Below, in pieces: positions 43,309 through 54,239 of a stretch of DNA of 59,969 bases (position 1 is its first letter; each line of letters opens with the position of its first letter). The notes under the pieces were generated by a model, which did no database searches, was not told where the DNA came from, and was given only the letters and a program-made list of their open reading frames with translations. The stretch is from Clostridiaceae bacterium (lineage in GTDB: Bacteria > Bacillota > Clostridia > DSM-8532): assembly GCA_012719645.1 (NCBI GenBank), contig JAAXZX010000034.1, positions 1 to 59,969 on the forward strand. Reading direction: 5' to 3'. A program made the position numbers and the translations under genes.

Positions 43309-44196
43309 ATGAAAACTGTGAATGTTGAGTTCAGCCAGATCACACCCCGTGTGTTGAAGGCATATTACTATTCCGACGGGAAAAATTTTAAGAAACGCCA
43401 CGAGCTTAGGGAAAGAACGGTTTATGATTATGAAACCGAGCTGATCACCTACAGCGAGGGCGGGATGTATATCGACAAGGTATATTATCCTGTTTCCAGG
43501 GGTGATATTATCCTGAGACGACCGGGCCAGACCACCAGGGGTGTTCTTCCGTATACCTGCTATGCAGTTATCCTGGACCTTATGGACAACACCGGAAAGG
43601 ATTCAACCACTTATGATTTCCACAAGCCCCAGGAATACCAGCAGTATTATTCCTGCCCGTCCCTGGACAGGATTCCCCCGGTCATCAAGGCGTCATCCTT
43701 CGAGCAGTATTCAGTCCTTTATGATGCGATCCTGAAGGAGTATATCAACCCCGGACCGGATTCGGCGACGCTGCTTAAAGGCTATTGCCTGCAGCTTTTG
43801 TGCAGGCTTTCAAGGGAAGCGCTGCACCACGAGTGCTCCGGGAGGGATTGCTCGGCCTACAGGGCGATGATAAAGAATGTTATGGATTATGTTGAGCAGA
43901 ATATATCGAAGAGAATCATGCTGAAGGATATGGCTGCGGTGGCAGGCATGAGCCCGAACTATTTCCACCGTGTGTTTGCCAAAGCCATGGGGATGACCCC
44001 CAACGAATTCGTTATATCGAGAAAGATAAGCCGGGCGAGGGAACTTTTGGCCACCACCGGCGAATCAATTTCGGACATATCCCTGTTGTGCGGCTTTGAC
44101 AACATAGCTTATTTTTCATATGTGTTCAAGCGCTACTCGGGAATAACACCCAGTTCCTTCAGGGCAGCCCATTCATATCCTGTAAGGCAGCCATGA
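43309..44196 (+). CDS. AraC-family transcriptional regulator
   Basis: 295 residues from ATG 43309. The N-terminal ~165 residues form a cupin-like sensor (ELITYSEGGMYIDKVYYPVS, GDIILRRPGQTTRGVLPY). The C-terminal double HTH (~195-290) is clear: IMLKDMAAVAGMSPNYFHRV and ISDISLLCGFDNIAYFSYVF, then FKRYSGITPSSFR. Divergent transcription from bglA makes it the probable sugar-responsive regulator of that gene (inference). Confidence 0.92.
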   Translation: MKTVNVEFSQITPRVLKAYYYSDGKNFKKRHELRERTVYDYETELITYSEGGMYIDKVYYPVSRGDIILRRPGQTTRGVLPYTCYAVILDLMDNTGKDSTTYDFHKPQEYQQYYSCPSLDRIPPVIKASSFEQYSVLYDAILKEYINPGPDSATLLKGYCLQLLCRLSREALHHECSGRDCSAYRAMIKNVMDYVEQNISKRIMLKDMAAVAGMSPNYFHRVFAKAMGMTPNEFVISRKISRARELLATTGESISDISLLCGFDNIAYFSYVFKRYSGITPSSFRAAHSYPVRQP

Positions 44197-44223
44197 GGCT
44201 GTGCTTTTAAAGGTGGCGTTCAG

Positions 44224-44829
44224 ATGACGGATCACTATTATACTGAAAAACCAACATCGGAGATAAGGGAATGCCGTTTTGACTGGCGGATCGCCGGGAA
44301 TACCCTTTCTCTCGTGTCGGTGAGCGGAGTCTTTGGTTTCGGATCAAGGGTCGACCGGGCTTCCGAACTTCTCATCTCCAATTTCAAACCATCGGGAGCA
44401 CATCCTTCGGTCCTGGATGTGGGCTGCGGCTACGGCCCCATATCACTGTTCATCAAAGCGCGTTATCCCCATCTCGACGTAACGGCGGTGGACATCAACG
44501 AGCGGGCCGTGGAATACACCGCAAAAAACGCCGATTTCAACAACCTGTATGTCCGGGTTCTCAAAAGCGATCTCTACAGTGAACTGGAAGGGCGGACATT
44601 CGGCGATATCGTGTCCAACCCTCCCATAGCCGCAGGAAAGGCTGTTACATTCCGCCTGATACAGGAGGCGCTCCACCGCCTCTGTCCCGGAGGAGCCCTC
44701 CAGATCGTGGCCTACCACAACAAGGGAGGCGAAACCCTGAAAAAAATGATGCGGGAAACCTTCGGCAACGCGGAGGATGTGGTTAAAAGCGGAGGAATTC
44801 GCGTCTACCGATCGGTAAAGACCTCCTGA
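44224..44829 (+). CDS. ybxB: YbxB-type class I SAM-dependent methyltransferase
   Basis: 201 residues, the same length as Bacillus YbxB, with a shared start pattern (MTDHYYTEKP). It is in the RsmC/MTS family. SAM-binding motif I is VLDVGCGYGPISL, the acidic strand is VTAVDINERAVEY, and the catalytic NPPI (SNPPIAAGK) matches base N-methyltransferases acting on RNA. The rRNA target is not proven for this orthologue. In Bacillus it sits just upstream of rpoB; here dapL follows. Confidence 0.9.
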   Translation: MTDHYYTEKPTSEIRECRFDWRIAGNTLSLVSVSGVFGFGSRVDRASELLISNFKPSGAHPSVLDVGCGYGPISLFIKARYPHLDVTAVDINERAVEYTAKNADFNNLYVRVLKSDLYSELEGRTFGDIVSNPPIAAGKAVTFRLIQEALHRLCPGGALQIVAYHNKGGETLKKMMRETFGNAEDVVKSGGIRVYRSVKTS

Positions 44830-44871
44830 TCCAATTGTGCCATATACCTTAATGCTGCGAAGCTTGATCAG

Positions 44872-44903
44872 AATCTGTCAATCTGAGGGTTGACAGATTT
44901 TTT
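44872..44903 (+). terminator. terminator after ybxB
   Basis: A 10-bp perfect stem (44872-44881 with 44890-44899), 8-base loop, then TTTT. Its 3' arm contains the TTGACA used as -35 of the next promoter. Confidence 0.9.
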
Positions 44904-44918
44904 CAGGCACTTTATCAT
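44890..44918 (+). promoter_or_regulatory. promoter of dapL
   Basis: TTGACA (44890-44895), a 17-base spacer and TATCAT (44913-44918). Confidence 0.8.
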
Positions 44919-44948
44919 AGTAGTAGTATTAGAAACTACTACTATGAT
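44914..44948. promoter_or_regulatory. 14-bp perfect palindrome over the dapL start site
   Basis: ATCATAGTAGTAGT (44914-44927) and ACTACTACTATGAT (44935-44948) flank a 7-base spacer. It begins one base into the -10 and spans the predicted start, so it is a likely operator for an unidentified repressor. Confidence 0.7.
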
Positions 44949-44974
44949 GCTGCGAATAAAAAGGGGTGAGCCAG

Positions 44975-46207
44975 GTGAGTTTTGTGGATCGACTGATAGC
45001 TGAACGACTTGGCGGAGAGAACTTCGGAGAAGAAACCGAAACCTACAAGTTTGCCATGATTAAGGAAGCGAAGGCCAGGGTCAGGAAGGAAAGACCAGAC
45101 CTTTCAATAATCGATATGGGCATCGGGGAGCCGGATAAACCCGCTCCTGAAGGTGTGGTGGAGACCCTCAGCCATGAGGCGGGGAAACCTGAAAACCGGT
45201 ACTATTCTGATAACGGCATTGCGGAGTTCTATGAGGCAGCCGCTGTTTATCTGAAAAGGGTTTACGGCCTTGACGGGATAGATCCAAAGAGGCATATTCT
45301 GCACGGTATCGGATCAAAGCCTATCCTTGCCCTGCTTCCGGCGGCCTTTATAAATCCCGGCGACCTGGCGCTGGTAACCGTGCCCGGCTATCCCGTCCTG
45401 GGGACCTGGACGCGGTATATGGGCGGAGATGTATATCCCCTGCCCCTTACAAGGGAGAATGATTTTTACCCCGACCTGGATGCCATACCGGAAGATGTAC
45501 TTGAGCGGGCAAAGCTTTTATATATCAATTATCCCAACAATCCAACGGGACAGGCGGCAACTTATGAATTTCTTCAGAAGGTTGTCCGGTTTGCCCGGTC
45601 CCACCGGATTATCGTGGTATCCGACGCGGCCTATGGCGCTCTTGTCTATGACGGCAAAAGGCCCATAAGCCTTCTTGGCGTGGATGGAGGAATGGAAGTG
45701 GGTTTGGAGATTCACTCCCTTTCCAAGGCCTTCAATATGACCGGATGGCGTATGGCCTTTGCCGTGGGGAATCCCAGGATCATCCAGGCTTACGGGACCG
45801 TGAAGGATAACACCGATTCAGGCCAGTTCCGCGCAATACAGAAGGCCGGGATCTATGCCATGAACCACCCGGAGATCACAGATGCCCTTTGTGCAAAATA
45901 CTCCCGCAGGCTGGGCATGCTGGTGGAAGCCCTGAATGAGCTGGGGTTTGATGCCCGAAAACCGGGGGGAACCTTCTATTGTTATGTGCCGTGCCCGAAA
46001 GGAGCAGGAGGGGGCGTCCGGTTCAGTTCTGCCGCCCGGGCAGCCGCCTGGCTTATCGAAAACGCGGGGATATCAGTGGTGCCATGGGACGATGCCGGGG
46101 CATACTTACGCTTTTCAGTCACCTTCGAAGCTGATACCGTTGAAGACGAGAAGATGATCATCCAGGAAATGAAGAGAAGGCTTGCCGGGCTGAAACTGGT
46201 TTTTTAA
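44975..46207 (+). CDS. dapL: LL-diaminopimelate aminotransferase-type PLP enzyme
   Basis: 410 residues from GTG 44975 (SD GGGGTG). A class I fold PLP aminotransferase of DapL type, converting tetrahydrodipicolinate to LL-diaminopimelate in one step for lysine and peptidoglycan. Landmarks are IIDMGIGEPDKPAPEGVV, NRYYSDNGIAEFYEAAA, NYPNNPTGQAA, the VVSDAAYGALVYDG strand and the PLP lysine in HSLSKAFNMTGWR. DapL versus another subgroup-I aminotransferase cannot be settled without alignment, but the GIGEP start and length fit DapL. Confidence 0.82.
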   Translation: MSFVDRLIAERLGGENFGEETETYKFAMIKEAKARVRKERPDLSIIDMGIGEPDKPAPEGVVETLSHEAGKPENRYYSDNGIAEFYEAAAVYLKRVYGLDGIDPKRHILHGIGSKPILALLPAAFINPGDLALVTVPGYPVLGTWTRYMGGDVYPLPLTRENDFYPDLDAIPEDVLERAKLLYINYPNNPTGQAATYEFLQKVVRFARSHRIIVVSDAAYGALVYDGKRPISLLGVDGGMEVGLEIHSLSKAFNMTGWRMAFAVGNPRIIQAYGTVKDNTDSGQFRAIQKAGIYAMNHPEITDALCAKYSRRLGMLVEALNELGFDARKPGGTFYCYVPCPKGAGGGVRFSSAARAAAWLIENAGISVVPWDDAGAYLRFSVTFEADTVEDEKMIIQEMKRRLAGLKLVF

Positions 46208-46294
46208 GCCCTTGCCGCATACCGGCCATCCGGCAGTATCCATTTCCCGGGCCCCGCCATCCCGCCGATGCTGCCAAAGGCTCATAAGACCTGC

Positions 46295-46324
46295 TTGACA
46301 ATGGAATGAATGCGGTGATACAAT
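46295..46324 (+). promoter_or_regulatory. promoter of the str operon
   Basis: TTGACA (46295-46300), an 18-base spacer and TACAAT (46319-46324), with TG giving an extended -10. Confidence 0.85.
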
Positions 46325-46400
46325 ATTTTAGCGTGCGAACGTGCCGGTTTGCATGCTTTTGTCTTGATGCCAATTTTATTGGGATCCGGAGGCGTATGCA

Positions 46401-46658
46401 ATGCTTGATGGATTGAAACGGATGGACAAGGTTGTCGGCATTAAGCAGGCCCGAAAGGCTGCCGAGGCCAACAGGCTTGAATCCCTGATCATCGCTGGCG
46501 ACGCAGATATGCGTGTGGTCGGCCAGTTGAAACAGTACTGCGAACAGCGGGGGATTCCGGTCCATATGGCCGATTCCATGAAACAGCTGGGCAAGGCAGC
46601 CGGTATTGACGTAGGAGCGTCGGTGGTCGGTATATTGGCACAGAAAAAGGAAAATTAA
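46401..46658 (+). CDS. ybxF: L7Ae-like K-turn-binding ribosomal protein
   Basis: An 85-residue L7Ae/L30e-fold protein. KVVGIKQARKAAEANRLESL, LIIAGDADMRVVGQLK and the RNA-contact loop SMKQLGKAAGIDVGASVVGI match YbxF/RplGB, which bind K-turn RNA. It directly precedes rpsL, the standard Bacillota position, although rpoB and rpoC are missing upstream. An 11-bp palindrome overlaps its stop. Confidence 0.93.
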   Translation: MLDGLKRMDKVVGIKQARKAAEANRLESLIIAGDADMRVVGQLKQYCEQRGIPVHMADSMKQLGKAAGIDVGASVVGILAQKKEN

Positions 46659-46675
46659 CGTCAAACGTTAATTTT
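46651..46675. repeat. 11-bp perfect inverted repeat between the L7Ae-like gene and rpsL
   Basis: AAAATTAACGT (46651-46661), CAA, ACGTTAATTTT (46665-46675). It includes the stop codon. It could be a weak AT-rich attenuator or an RNA end-protecting hairpin. Confidence 0.6.
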
Positions 46676-46709
46676 ATAGATTACACAAAGAACAGGGAGG
46701 TGAGAATGG

Positions 46710-47120
46710 ATGCCGACTTTTAACCAACTGGTGAGGAAGAACAGGAAGAAGGTAGTCTACAAATCTACCGCGCCGGCTCTTCAGGTGGGTATGAACACTT
46801 TGAAGAAAAAGCCTGTGCAGTTGAGCAGCCCCCAGAAGCGCGGAGTGTGCACGGTGGTCAAGACCATCACGCCAAAAAAGCCTAACTCAGCTCTCCGCAA
46901 GGTTGCGAGGGTCCGTTTGACAAACGGTATTGAAGTGACTGCCTACATTCCCGGTATCGGCCACAACCTTCAGGAACACAGTGTTGTTCTTATCAGGGGC
47001 GGCCGTGTCAAGGATCTTCCCGGCGTAAGGTACCACATCATCAGGGGAACGCTTGATACATCCGGTGTGGCTAACCGTAAGCAGGGCCGTTCAAAATACG
47101 GCGCCAAGAAGGGGAAGTAA
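46710..47120 (+). CDS. rpsL: 30S ribosomal protein S12
   Basis: A 136-residue S12, part of the decoding centre. [34 protein letters not shown] (with the lysine of streptomycin fame), [17 protein letters not shown] and [14 protein letters not shown] are all present. The PNSALRK context is wild-type. SD GGGAGGTGA. Confidence 0.98.
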   Translation: MPTFNQLVRKNRKKVVYKSTAPALQVGMNTLKKKPVQLSSPQKRGVCTVVKTITPKKPNSALRKVARVRLTNGIEVTAYIPGIGHNLQEHSVVLIRGGRVKDLPGVRYHIIRGTLDTSGVANRKQGRSKYGAKKGK

Positions 47121-47821
<701 letters not shown>

Positions 47822-47870
47822 TGGATCGACGCAGCACAAAACGCACTACTGAATCGAAAGGAGGATATCG

Positions 47871-49952
47871 GTGCAGAGAGAGTACTCCCTGGAGAATACA
47901 AGGAACATCGGTATTATGGCACACATCGACGCAGGGAAAACCACCACTACGGAAAGAATCCTGTTCTACACGGGGCGTCAGCATAAACTTGGGGAAACCC
48001 ACGAAGGCAACGCCACCATGGACTGGATGGAACAGGAGCAGGAGAGAGGCATCACCATTACTTCCGCCGCTACCACCGCTTACTGGAAGCATTGCAGAAT
48101 AAACATCATAGATACGCCCGGACATGTTGACTTCACTGTTGAGGTTGAGCGTTCCCTTCGCGTTCTTGACGGAGCGGTAACCGTTTTCTGTGCAAAAGGA
48201 GGAGTTGAGCCCCAGACCGAAACCGTCTGGAGACAGGCCGACTGGTATGGTGTTCCGCGTCTTGCCTATGTCAACAAGATGGATATCATGGGCGCCGACT
48301 TCTTCAATTGCGTCAAGATGATGAAGGACAGGCTCCATGCCAACGCGGTGCCCATACAACTCCCCATAGGCAAGGAAGACCACTTTGAGGGTATAGTGGA
48401 CCTTGTGAAGAACAAGGGCTACATTTACAGGGACGACTTGGGCAAGCAGATTGACGAAGTGGACATTCCGGACAGCATGAAGGACCTGGCGGCTGAATAC
48501 CGCCATCAGATGATCGAAGCCATCGCCGAGCTTGACGAGGACCTTCTCAACAAGTACCTCGAAGGCGGGGAACTCACCGAGGAGGAACTGAAAGCGGGTA
48601 TCAGGAAGGCGACCATTGCCAATATAATGGTTCCTGTAACCTGCGGTTCATCCTACAGGAACAAGGGCGTCCAGAAGCTGCTGGATTGTGTTGTTGATTA
48701 TCTGCCGTCGCCGGTGGATATACCGGCCATCAGGGGCGTTAAGCCCGGCGCCGACGTGGAGGAAGAACGGCAATCCAGCGATGATGCCCCGTTTTCTGCC
48801 CTGGCTTTCAAGATCATGACCGATCCCTATGTGGGAAGACTGGCTTTCTTCCGCGTGTACTCAGGAACCCTGAACGCAGGGTCCTATGTATACAACTCCA
48901 CCAAGGAAAGGCGTGAGAGGATCGGACGGATTCTTCTCATGCACGCCAACCACAGGCAGGAAGTGGAAAGGGTTTTCGCTGGAGATATTGCAGCCGCCGT
49001 CGGGCTGAAGGAAACTTCCACAGGCGATACGCTTTGTACGGAAGATCATCCCATCATCCTGGAATCCATGGTGTTTCCGGAACCGGTCATCAATATAGCC
49101 ATCGAGCCCAAGACGAAGGCCGGCCAGGAGAAGATGGCCATTGCCCTGCAGAAGCTGGCTGAGGAAGACCCGACTTTCAGAGTAACCACGAATCCTGAAA
49201 CCGGGCAGACCATCATAGCGGGCATGGGCGAACTCCACCTGGAGATCATCGTGGACCGCCTGCTCCGTGAGTTCAAGGTAGAGGCCAATGTGGGCAAGCC
49301 GCAGGTGTCATACAAGGAAACCATCCGCAAGGCCGTAAAGGCCGAAGGAAAGTTTGTGCGCCAGTCAGGCGGCAGGGGCCAGTACGGCCACTGCTGGATT
49401 GAACTGGAACCCCTGGAGCCGGGCAAGGGTTATGAATTCGTCAACAAGGTTGTTGGCGGCGTTATACCCAAGGAATATATCCCGGCCATTGACGCGGGCA
49501 TCCGGGATGCCATGAACAGCGGCGTCGTCGCGGGCTATCCGGTACTTGACGTACGTGCTACCGTATACGACGGGTCTTACCATGAGGTTGACTCCTCCGA
49601 ACTGGCCTTCAAGATAGCCGGGTCGATAGCCTTCAAGGAAGGCATGAAAAAGGCCGATCCCGTGCTGCTTGAGCCCATCATGAAGGTGGATGTCCAGACC
49701 CCTGAAGACTACCTTGGGGATGTAATCGGAGACCTGAACGCCCGCCGCGGCAGGATCGAAGGCATGGAACCCCGCGCCGGCGGGCACAGCGTACGCGCAT
49801 TTGTGCCCCTGTCGGAGATGTTCGGGTATGCCACCGACCTGAGGTCCCGCACACAGGGACGCGCAACGTATACTATGGAGCCTTCTCACTATGCGGAGGT
49901 GCCCAAGCATATGCAGGAGGCGCTTACCGAAGGCCGCAAGGCAGGAAACTGA
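47871..49952 (+). CDS. fusA: elongation factor G
   Basis: 693 residues from GTG 47871 (SD AAAGGAGG). The housekeeping translocase: G1 [19 protein letters not shown], switch 2 [21 protein letters not shown]4 NKMD, and the domain IV region [21 protein letters not shown]1, G4 and domain IV match canonical EF-G, unlike the paralogue at 12703. It follows rpsG in the str operon. Confidence 0.98.
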   Translation: MQREYSLENTRNIGIMAHIDAGKTTTTERILFYTGRQHKLGETHEGNATMDWMEQEQERGITITSAATTAYWKHCRINIIDTPGHVDFTVEVERSLRVLDGAVTVFCAKGGVEPQTETVWRQADWYGVPRLAYVNKMDIMGADFFNCVKMMKDRLHANAVPIQLPIGKEDHFEGIVDLVKNKGYIYRDDLGKQIDEVDIPDSMKDLAAEYRHQMIEAIAELDEDLLNKYLEGGELTEEELKAGIRKATIANIMVPVTCGSSYRNKGVQKLLDCVVDYLPSPVDIPAIRGVKPGADVEEERQSSDDAPFSALAFKIMTDPYVGRLAFFRVYSGTLNAGSYVYNSTKERRERIGRILLMHANHRQEVERVFAGDIAAAVGLKETSTGDTLCTEDHPIILESMVFPEPVINIAIEPKTKAGQEKMAIALQKLAEEDPTFRVTTNPETGQTIIAGMGELHLEIIVDRLLREFKVEANVGKPQVSYKETIRKAVKAEGKFVRQSGGRGQYGHCWIELEPLEPGKGYEFVNKVVGGVIPKEYIPAIDAGIRDAMNSGVVAGYPVLDVRATVYDGSYHEVDSSELAFKIAGSIAFKEGMKKADPVLLEPIMKVDVQTPEDYLGDVIGDLNARRGRIEGMEPRAGGHSVRAFVPLSEMFGYATDLRSRTQGRATYTMEPSHYAEVPKHMQEALTEGRKAGN

Positions 49953-50017
49953 CGCCGGATATCCGGCGATGCCCTGGAATGAGCGGTACGACGATGTTTG
50001 CTAAAAGCTTAAAGCTA

Positions 50018-50046
50018 TTGAATTAATAAGTCAAAAATTATATAAT
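50018..50046 (+). promoter_or_regulatory. internal SigA promoter of tuf
   Basis: TTGAAT (50018-50023), a 17-base spacer and TATAAT (50041-50046), giving tuf its own transcription start. Confidence 0.85.
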
Positions 50047-50047
50047 C

Positions 50048-50067
50048 TTGAATCATCAGTGATTCAA
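50048..50067. promoter_or_regulatory. 8-bp perfect palindrome at the tuf start site
   Basis: TTGAATCA (50048-50055), TCAG, TGATTCAA (50060-50067). It begins two bases after the -10 and ends three bases before the SD. Confidence 0.55.
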
Positions 50068-50088
50068 TGTAAGGAGGTTTATTTAGAA

Positions 50089-51294
50089 ATGGGAAAGGCT
50101 AAATTTGAACGTACCAAGCCCCATGTAAACATTGGTACAATAGGACACGTAGACCATGGTAAGACTACTCTTACGGCTGCTATCACCAAGGTTCTGGCTC
50201 TTACCGACAAGACCATTGAGGTAAAAGATTATAACCAGATTGACTCAGCTCCCGAGGAAAAGGAAAGAGGCATCACCATCAATACCGCCCACGTTGAGTA
50301 TCAGACAGCTAACCGCCACTATGCTCACGTTGACTGCCCCGGACACGCCGACTATGTTAAGAACATGATTACCGGCGCCGCCCAGATGGATGGTGCGATC
50401 CTCGTCGTTTCCGCAGCCGATGGTCCCATGCCCCAGACCCGTGAGCACATTCTTCTCGCTCACCAGGTTGGTGTTCCGAGGATTGTTGTTTTCCTGAATA
50501 AATGCGATATGGTTGACGATGAAGAGCTTATCGAACTGGTTGAGATGGAGCTTCGCGATCTCCTGAGCCAGTACAGCTATCCCGGCGATGAGATCCCCAT
50601 CGTCAGAGGTTCCGCTCTTGAGGCTCTTGAGTCTACTTCAACTGACCCCAACGATCCCAAGTACGCCTGCATCCATGAGCTCATGAAGGCAGTTGACGAG
50701 TATATTCCCACACCTCAGCGTTCCGTGGATCTCCCGTTCCTTATGCCTGTTGAGGACGTATTCTCCATCACCGGCCGCGGCACCGTCGCTACGGGCAGGG
50801 TTGAGAGAGGTACCCTCAAGGTTGGCGACGAAGTTGAGATTGTTGGCCTTCAGGACGAATCCAGGAAGACTGTTGTTACCGGTGTTGAGATGTTCAGGAA
50901 GCTCCTTGACCAGGCCGTTGCCGGTGACAATATCGGCGCTCTCCTGCGCGGTATCCAGAGAACAGAGGTTGAAAGAGGACAGGTTCTTGCAAAGCCGGGT
51001 TCAATTACACCTCACACCAAGTTCACGGCTGAGGTTTACGTGCTGACAGCTGCTGAAGGCGGCCGTTCCAAGCCCTTCTTCTCCGGCTACAGGCCCCAGT
51101 TCTATTTCAGGACCACCGACGTTACCGGCAACATCAAGCTCCCCGAGGGTGTAGAGATGTGCATGCCTGGTGACAGGACCACGCTGTATGTCGAACTGAT
51201 CACCCCCATCGCCATGGAGAAAGGTCTTACCTTCGCTATCCGTGAAGGCGGCCGTACCGTTGGCGCCGGCGTTGTTGCCAACATCGAGGAATAA
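50089..51294 (+). CDS. tuf: elongation factor Tu
   Basis: 401 residues from ATG 50089 (SD AAGGAGG, 11 bases upstream). G motifs are [35 protein letters not shown] and NKCDMVDD. Domain II/III features are [13 protein letters not shown] and [13 protein letters not shown]. Codon choice differs from the neighbours (many GTT, CTT and GCT), as expected for one of the most highly expressed genes. Ends in a strong terminator. Confidence 0.98.
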   Translation: MGKAKFERTKPHVNIGTIGHVDHGKTTLTAAITKVLALTDKTIEVKDYNQIDSAPEEKERGITINTAHVEYQTANRHYAHVDCPGHADYVKNMITGAAQMDGAILVVSAADGPMPQTREHILLAHQVGVPRIVVFLNKCDMVDDEELIELVEMELRDLLSQYSYPGDEIPIVRGSALEALESTSTDPNDPKYACIHELMKAVDEYIPTPQRSVDLPFLMPVEDVFSITGRGTVATGRVERGTLKVGDEVEIVGLQDESRKTVVTGVEMFRKLLDQAVAGDNIGALLRGIQRTEVERGQVLAKPGSITPHTKFTAEVYVLTAAEGGRSKPFFSGYRPQFYFRTTDVTGNIKLPEGVEMCMPGDRTTLYVELITPIAMEKGLTFAIREGGRTVGAGVVANIEE

Positions 51295-51329
51295 CGGATC
51301 AGGCTAATAAAATAAGGTTAAATACCCAG

Positions 51330-51356
51330 GGAGGAGACAGGTGTCTCCTCCTTTTT
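51330..51356 (+). terminator. terminator of the str operon
   Basis: GGAGGAGAC (51330-51338), AGGT, GTCTCCTCC (51343-51351), TTTTT. Confidence 0.93.
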
Positions 51357-51612
51357 GCTGCCGCCGGGGAATAATGGCGCACCGCATGGGGCACAGGAGT
51401 TTTAAACCTGCCGGCCCTTATTTATATGCCAGGTTTTCCTTACCGGATCCTGTTTCCCGGGAAGGGTTGATGGGAAGATATTAAATAAGGATCGACCGGG
51501 CTTACAGACCGGTCTGCAATTCAGGCGCCCGGCCGGCCCGTGGCACGGGAGATGCGCCGGGTGCGATTCCTGCGTATTAAACAAACGGCCCCTGTTTTGG
51601 CAAAAGAATCAT
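51357..51612. other. intergenic region before the lon promoter
   Basis: 256 bases with several GC-rich partial dyads (for example GACCGGTC near 51508-51515), no good reading frame with an SD, and no recognised CIRCE or CtsR motif. Confidence 0.35.
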
Positions 51613-51641
51613 TTGAAATGAAGGGTACCGGCCTTTATAAT
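51613..51641 (+). promoter_or_regulatory. SigA promoter of lon
   Basis: TTGAAA (51613-51618), a 17-base spacer and TATAAT (51636-51641). Confidence 0.9.
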
Positions 51642-51693
51642 AGGGGGTAGCCGTAAGCCAGGAGGCCTTACGGCAACGAAAGGATGATACTGC

Positions 51694-54114
51694 ATGGCAG
51701 GCAGGGAAAACGAAAAGAACGCAAGGCATATGCCGCTAATACCGCTCCGGGGGATCGTGGTTTATCCCCATATGATCCTGCACTTCGACGTGGGCAGGTT
51801 CAAGTCAATCAAGGCGATTGAGGAAGCCATGCTGGAAGAGCAGCTTATTTTCCTCGTGGCCCAGAGGGATCCCAGCATAGAGGATCCTGAGCCGACGGAT
51901 ATATACGCATACGGCACCATAGCAAAGATCAAGCAGCTCTTAAGGCTTCCCGGAGATACAATCAGGGTGCTGGTCGAAGGCATAGGACGGGCGAAAATTG
52001 CCGAGATGGTCCAGACCGAGCCTTTCTACATGGCAAGGATAAAGCCCATAAAGGTCTATTCCATTCGCAGCGGGAAGACCGATATTCAGGCGCTGGCGCG
52101 GCAGGTGGTCGAGCACTTCGAACAGTATGCCAAGCTTTCGGGCAAGATATCGCCGGACGCCACCCTGTCTATTACCGCCGTTGACGATTTGACCCGTCTG
52201 CCGGACATCATTGCCTCCAATCTTTCAATTTCGGTTGAACTCAAACAGAGCATCCTTGAGGAACTGTCTCCCAAGAAGAGGCTTGAGAGGATACTGGATA
52301 TACTCGTGCATGAAAACGAGATCCTTGAAATAGAGAAGAACATCAGCACCAAGGTAAGGCAGCAGATTGACAAAAACCAGAGGGAGTATTACCTGAGGGA
52401 GCAGCTCAAGGCTATCCAGAAGGAACTTGGCGAATCCGAAGGCATTTCATCCGAGGTTGAGGAATACAAGGAAAGGATAGAGAAGCTGGACCTTCCCGAA
52501 GAGGCCAGGAAAAAGGCCATGAAGGAAGTGGACCGCCTCTCACGCATGCATTCCTCATCGGCAGAGAGCGGGGTCATAAGGACATACCTGGATACCATTC
52601 TTGAGCTTCCCTGGAATAAAAAGACCGAAGAACGACTGGACCTCCAGTATGCCGCCGAGGTCCTGGAACGGGACCATTACGGCCTGCAAAGGGTAAAGGA
52701 AAGGATCCTGGAGTACCTGGCGGTCAGGAAACTGCGCAACGGGCTCCACGGGCCGATTATCTGCCTTGTTGGGCCTCCGGGGGTTGGCAAGACTTCGATT
52801 GCCAGGTCCATCGCCGAATCCCTGAACAGGAACTATGTCAGGATGTCGCTGGGAGGCGTGAGGGACGAAGCCGAAATACGCGGCCACAGGAGAACCTATG
52901 TAGGGTCCATGCCGGGGCGCATCATCAGTGCCTTAAGGCAGGCGGGTTCATGCAACCCCCTGATCCTGCTGGACGAGATCGACAAGATGTCCAGCGATTT
53001 CAGGGGAGATCCTTCCGCAGCCCTTCTGGAGGTTCTGGATACGGAACAGAACAAGGATTTCAGGGACCATTACCTGGAACTCCCCTTTGATCTTTCCGAC
53101 GTAATGTTCATCACAACGGCAAACTATAAGGAGGCCATCCCGCAGCCGCTTCTGGACAGGATGGAGGTAATCGATATTTCCGGTTACACCGAGGATGAAA
53201 AGGTATGCATCGCGGCAAGGCACCTGATACCCAAGCAGCTGGCCGCCCACGGCCTGGACAGCACGAAGGTCCGCTTCGATGAATCGGGCATAAGGGAGAT
53301 CGTGGTGCATTATACCCGCGAAGCCGGCGTAAGGAACCTGGAGCGCAGCATCGCGTCCGTAATAAGGAAAGCCGCAAAGCTCCTGGTATCCGGGGAAAAG
53401 AAAATAGTGCGGGTTACCGCCAGGACGGTCAAGAATTTCCTTGGAGGAAGAAAGTACCTGTACGATATGGCCAATGAGGTGGACGAAGTTGGTATCGTGC
53501 GCGGCCTTGCATGGACTCCTGTCGGGGGGGATACCATGGCCGTTGAGGTGAATATCATGCCTGGCGAGGGCGTGCTTGAACTCACGGGCCAACTGGGAGA
53601 TGTGATGAAGGAGTCGGCCCGGATAGCCCGGAGCTATATCAGGTCAGTGGCAGACCAGTATGGGCTGGACGCAGGTTTCCACAAGAAGTTTGACATGCAT
53701 ATCCATGTGCCTGAAGGCGCCATACCAAAGGATGGCCCGTCGGCGGGAATAACCCTTGCGACTGCCATGATGTCGGCCATATCCGGCATCCCTGTAAAAA
53801 GGAATATTGCCATGACCGGTGAAATTACGCTCAGGGGCCGGATTCTGCCGATAGGCGGCCTGAAGGAGAAGGTGCTTGCCGCCCACAGGGCAGGTGTGGA
53901 AAAGGTTATAATACCACATGACAATATAAAGGATATCGAGGAGATACCTGAGAATATCCGGAAGAAGGTGGAACTCATCCCGGTTTCACAGATGGATGAG
54001 GTGTTCAGGCTGGCCCTGGTCCGCATGCCTGACGGCCATGCTGACAAGAAGATGACAAAGATGATGGAAATGGGGCAGGCCGCGGAGGAAGCTGCCGTAG
54101 GCATTGAACACTGA
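51694..54114 (+). CDS. lon: ATP-dependent protease Lon (LonA)
   Basis: An 806-residue soluble LonA. The N-terminal substrate-binding domain opens [20 protein letters not shown], and a coiled-coil follows (~190-300). The AAA+ module has Walker A GPPGVGKT at 360-367 and [10 protein letters not shown]. The C-terminal serine protease domain has catalytic Ser683 (PKDGPSAG) and Lys726 (GGLKEK). No membrane segment. It degrades damaged and regulatory proteins. ATG 51694 follows ACGAAAGGATG. Own promoter. Confidence 0.97.
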   Translation: MAGRENEKNARHMPLIPLRGIVVYPHMILHFDVGRFKSIKAIEEAMLEEQLIFLVAQRDPSIEDPEPTDIYAYGTIAKIKQLLRLPGDTIRVLVEGIGRAKIAEMVQTEPFYMARIKPIKVYSIRSGKTDIQALARQVVEHFEQYAKLSGKISPDATLSITAVDDLTRLPDIIASNLSISVELKQSILEELSPKKRLERILDILVHENEILEIEKNISTKVRQQIDKNQREYYLREQLKAIQKELGESEGISSEVEEYKERIEKLDLPEEARKKAMKEVDRLSRMHSSSAESGVIRTYLDTILELPWNKKTEERLDLQYAAEVLERDHYGLQRVKERILEYLAVRKLRNGLHGPIICLVGPPGVGKTSIARSIAESLNRNYVRMSLGGVRDEAEIRGHRRTYVGSMPGRIISALRQAGSCNPLILLDEIDKMSSDFRGDPSAALLEVLDTEQNKDFRDHYLELPFDLSDVMFITTANYKEAIPQPLLDRMEVIDISGYTEDEKVCIAARHLIPKQLAAHGLDSTKVRFDESGIREIVVHYTREAGVRNLERSIASVIRKAAKLLVSGEKKIVRVTARTVKNFLGGRKYLYDMANEVDEVGIVRGLAWTPVGGDTMAVEVNIMPGEGVLELTGQLGDVMKESARIARSYIRSVADQYGLDAGFHKKFDMHIHVPEGAIPKDGPSAGITLATAMMSAISGIPVKRNIAMTGEITLRGRILPIGGLKEKVLAAHRAGVEKVIIPHDNIKDIEEIPENIRKKVELIPVSQMDEVFRLALVRMPDGHADKKMTKMMEMGQAAEEAAVGIEH

Positions 54115-54160
54115 TTTTCGGACGGATGTTCCGCGGGATAAACAGATTGTGCTATAATAG

Positions 54161-54192
54161 GTGCAGGCTTTTTCGAAGGCCTGCGCTTTTTT
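54161..54192 (+). terminator. terminator of lon
   Basis: GTGCAGGC (54161-54168) pairs with GCCTGCGC (54179-54186), followed by T6. An extended -10 (TGCTATAAT, 54150-54158) lies just upstream and may start the next gene or be fortuitous. Confidence 0.82.
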
Positions 54193-54239
54193 ATGCCGAT
54201 AAGGCACAGAAACATTATGGGTATATTATGGAGGAACAG

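Noticed and set aside
51357-51612. CIRCE or CtsR control of lon
   Set aside because: No TTAGCACTC/GAGTGCTAA or GTCAAA heptad repeat occurs upstream of the lon promoter.
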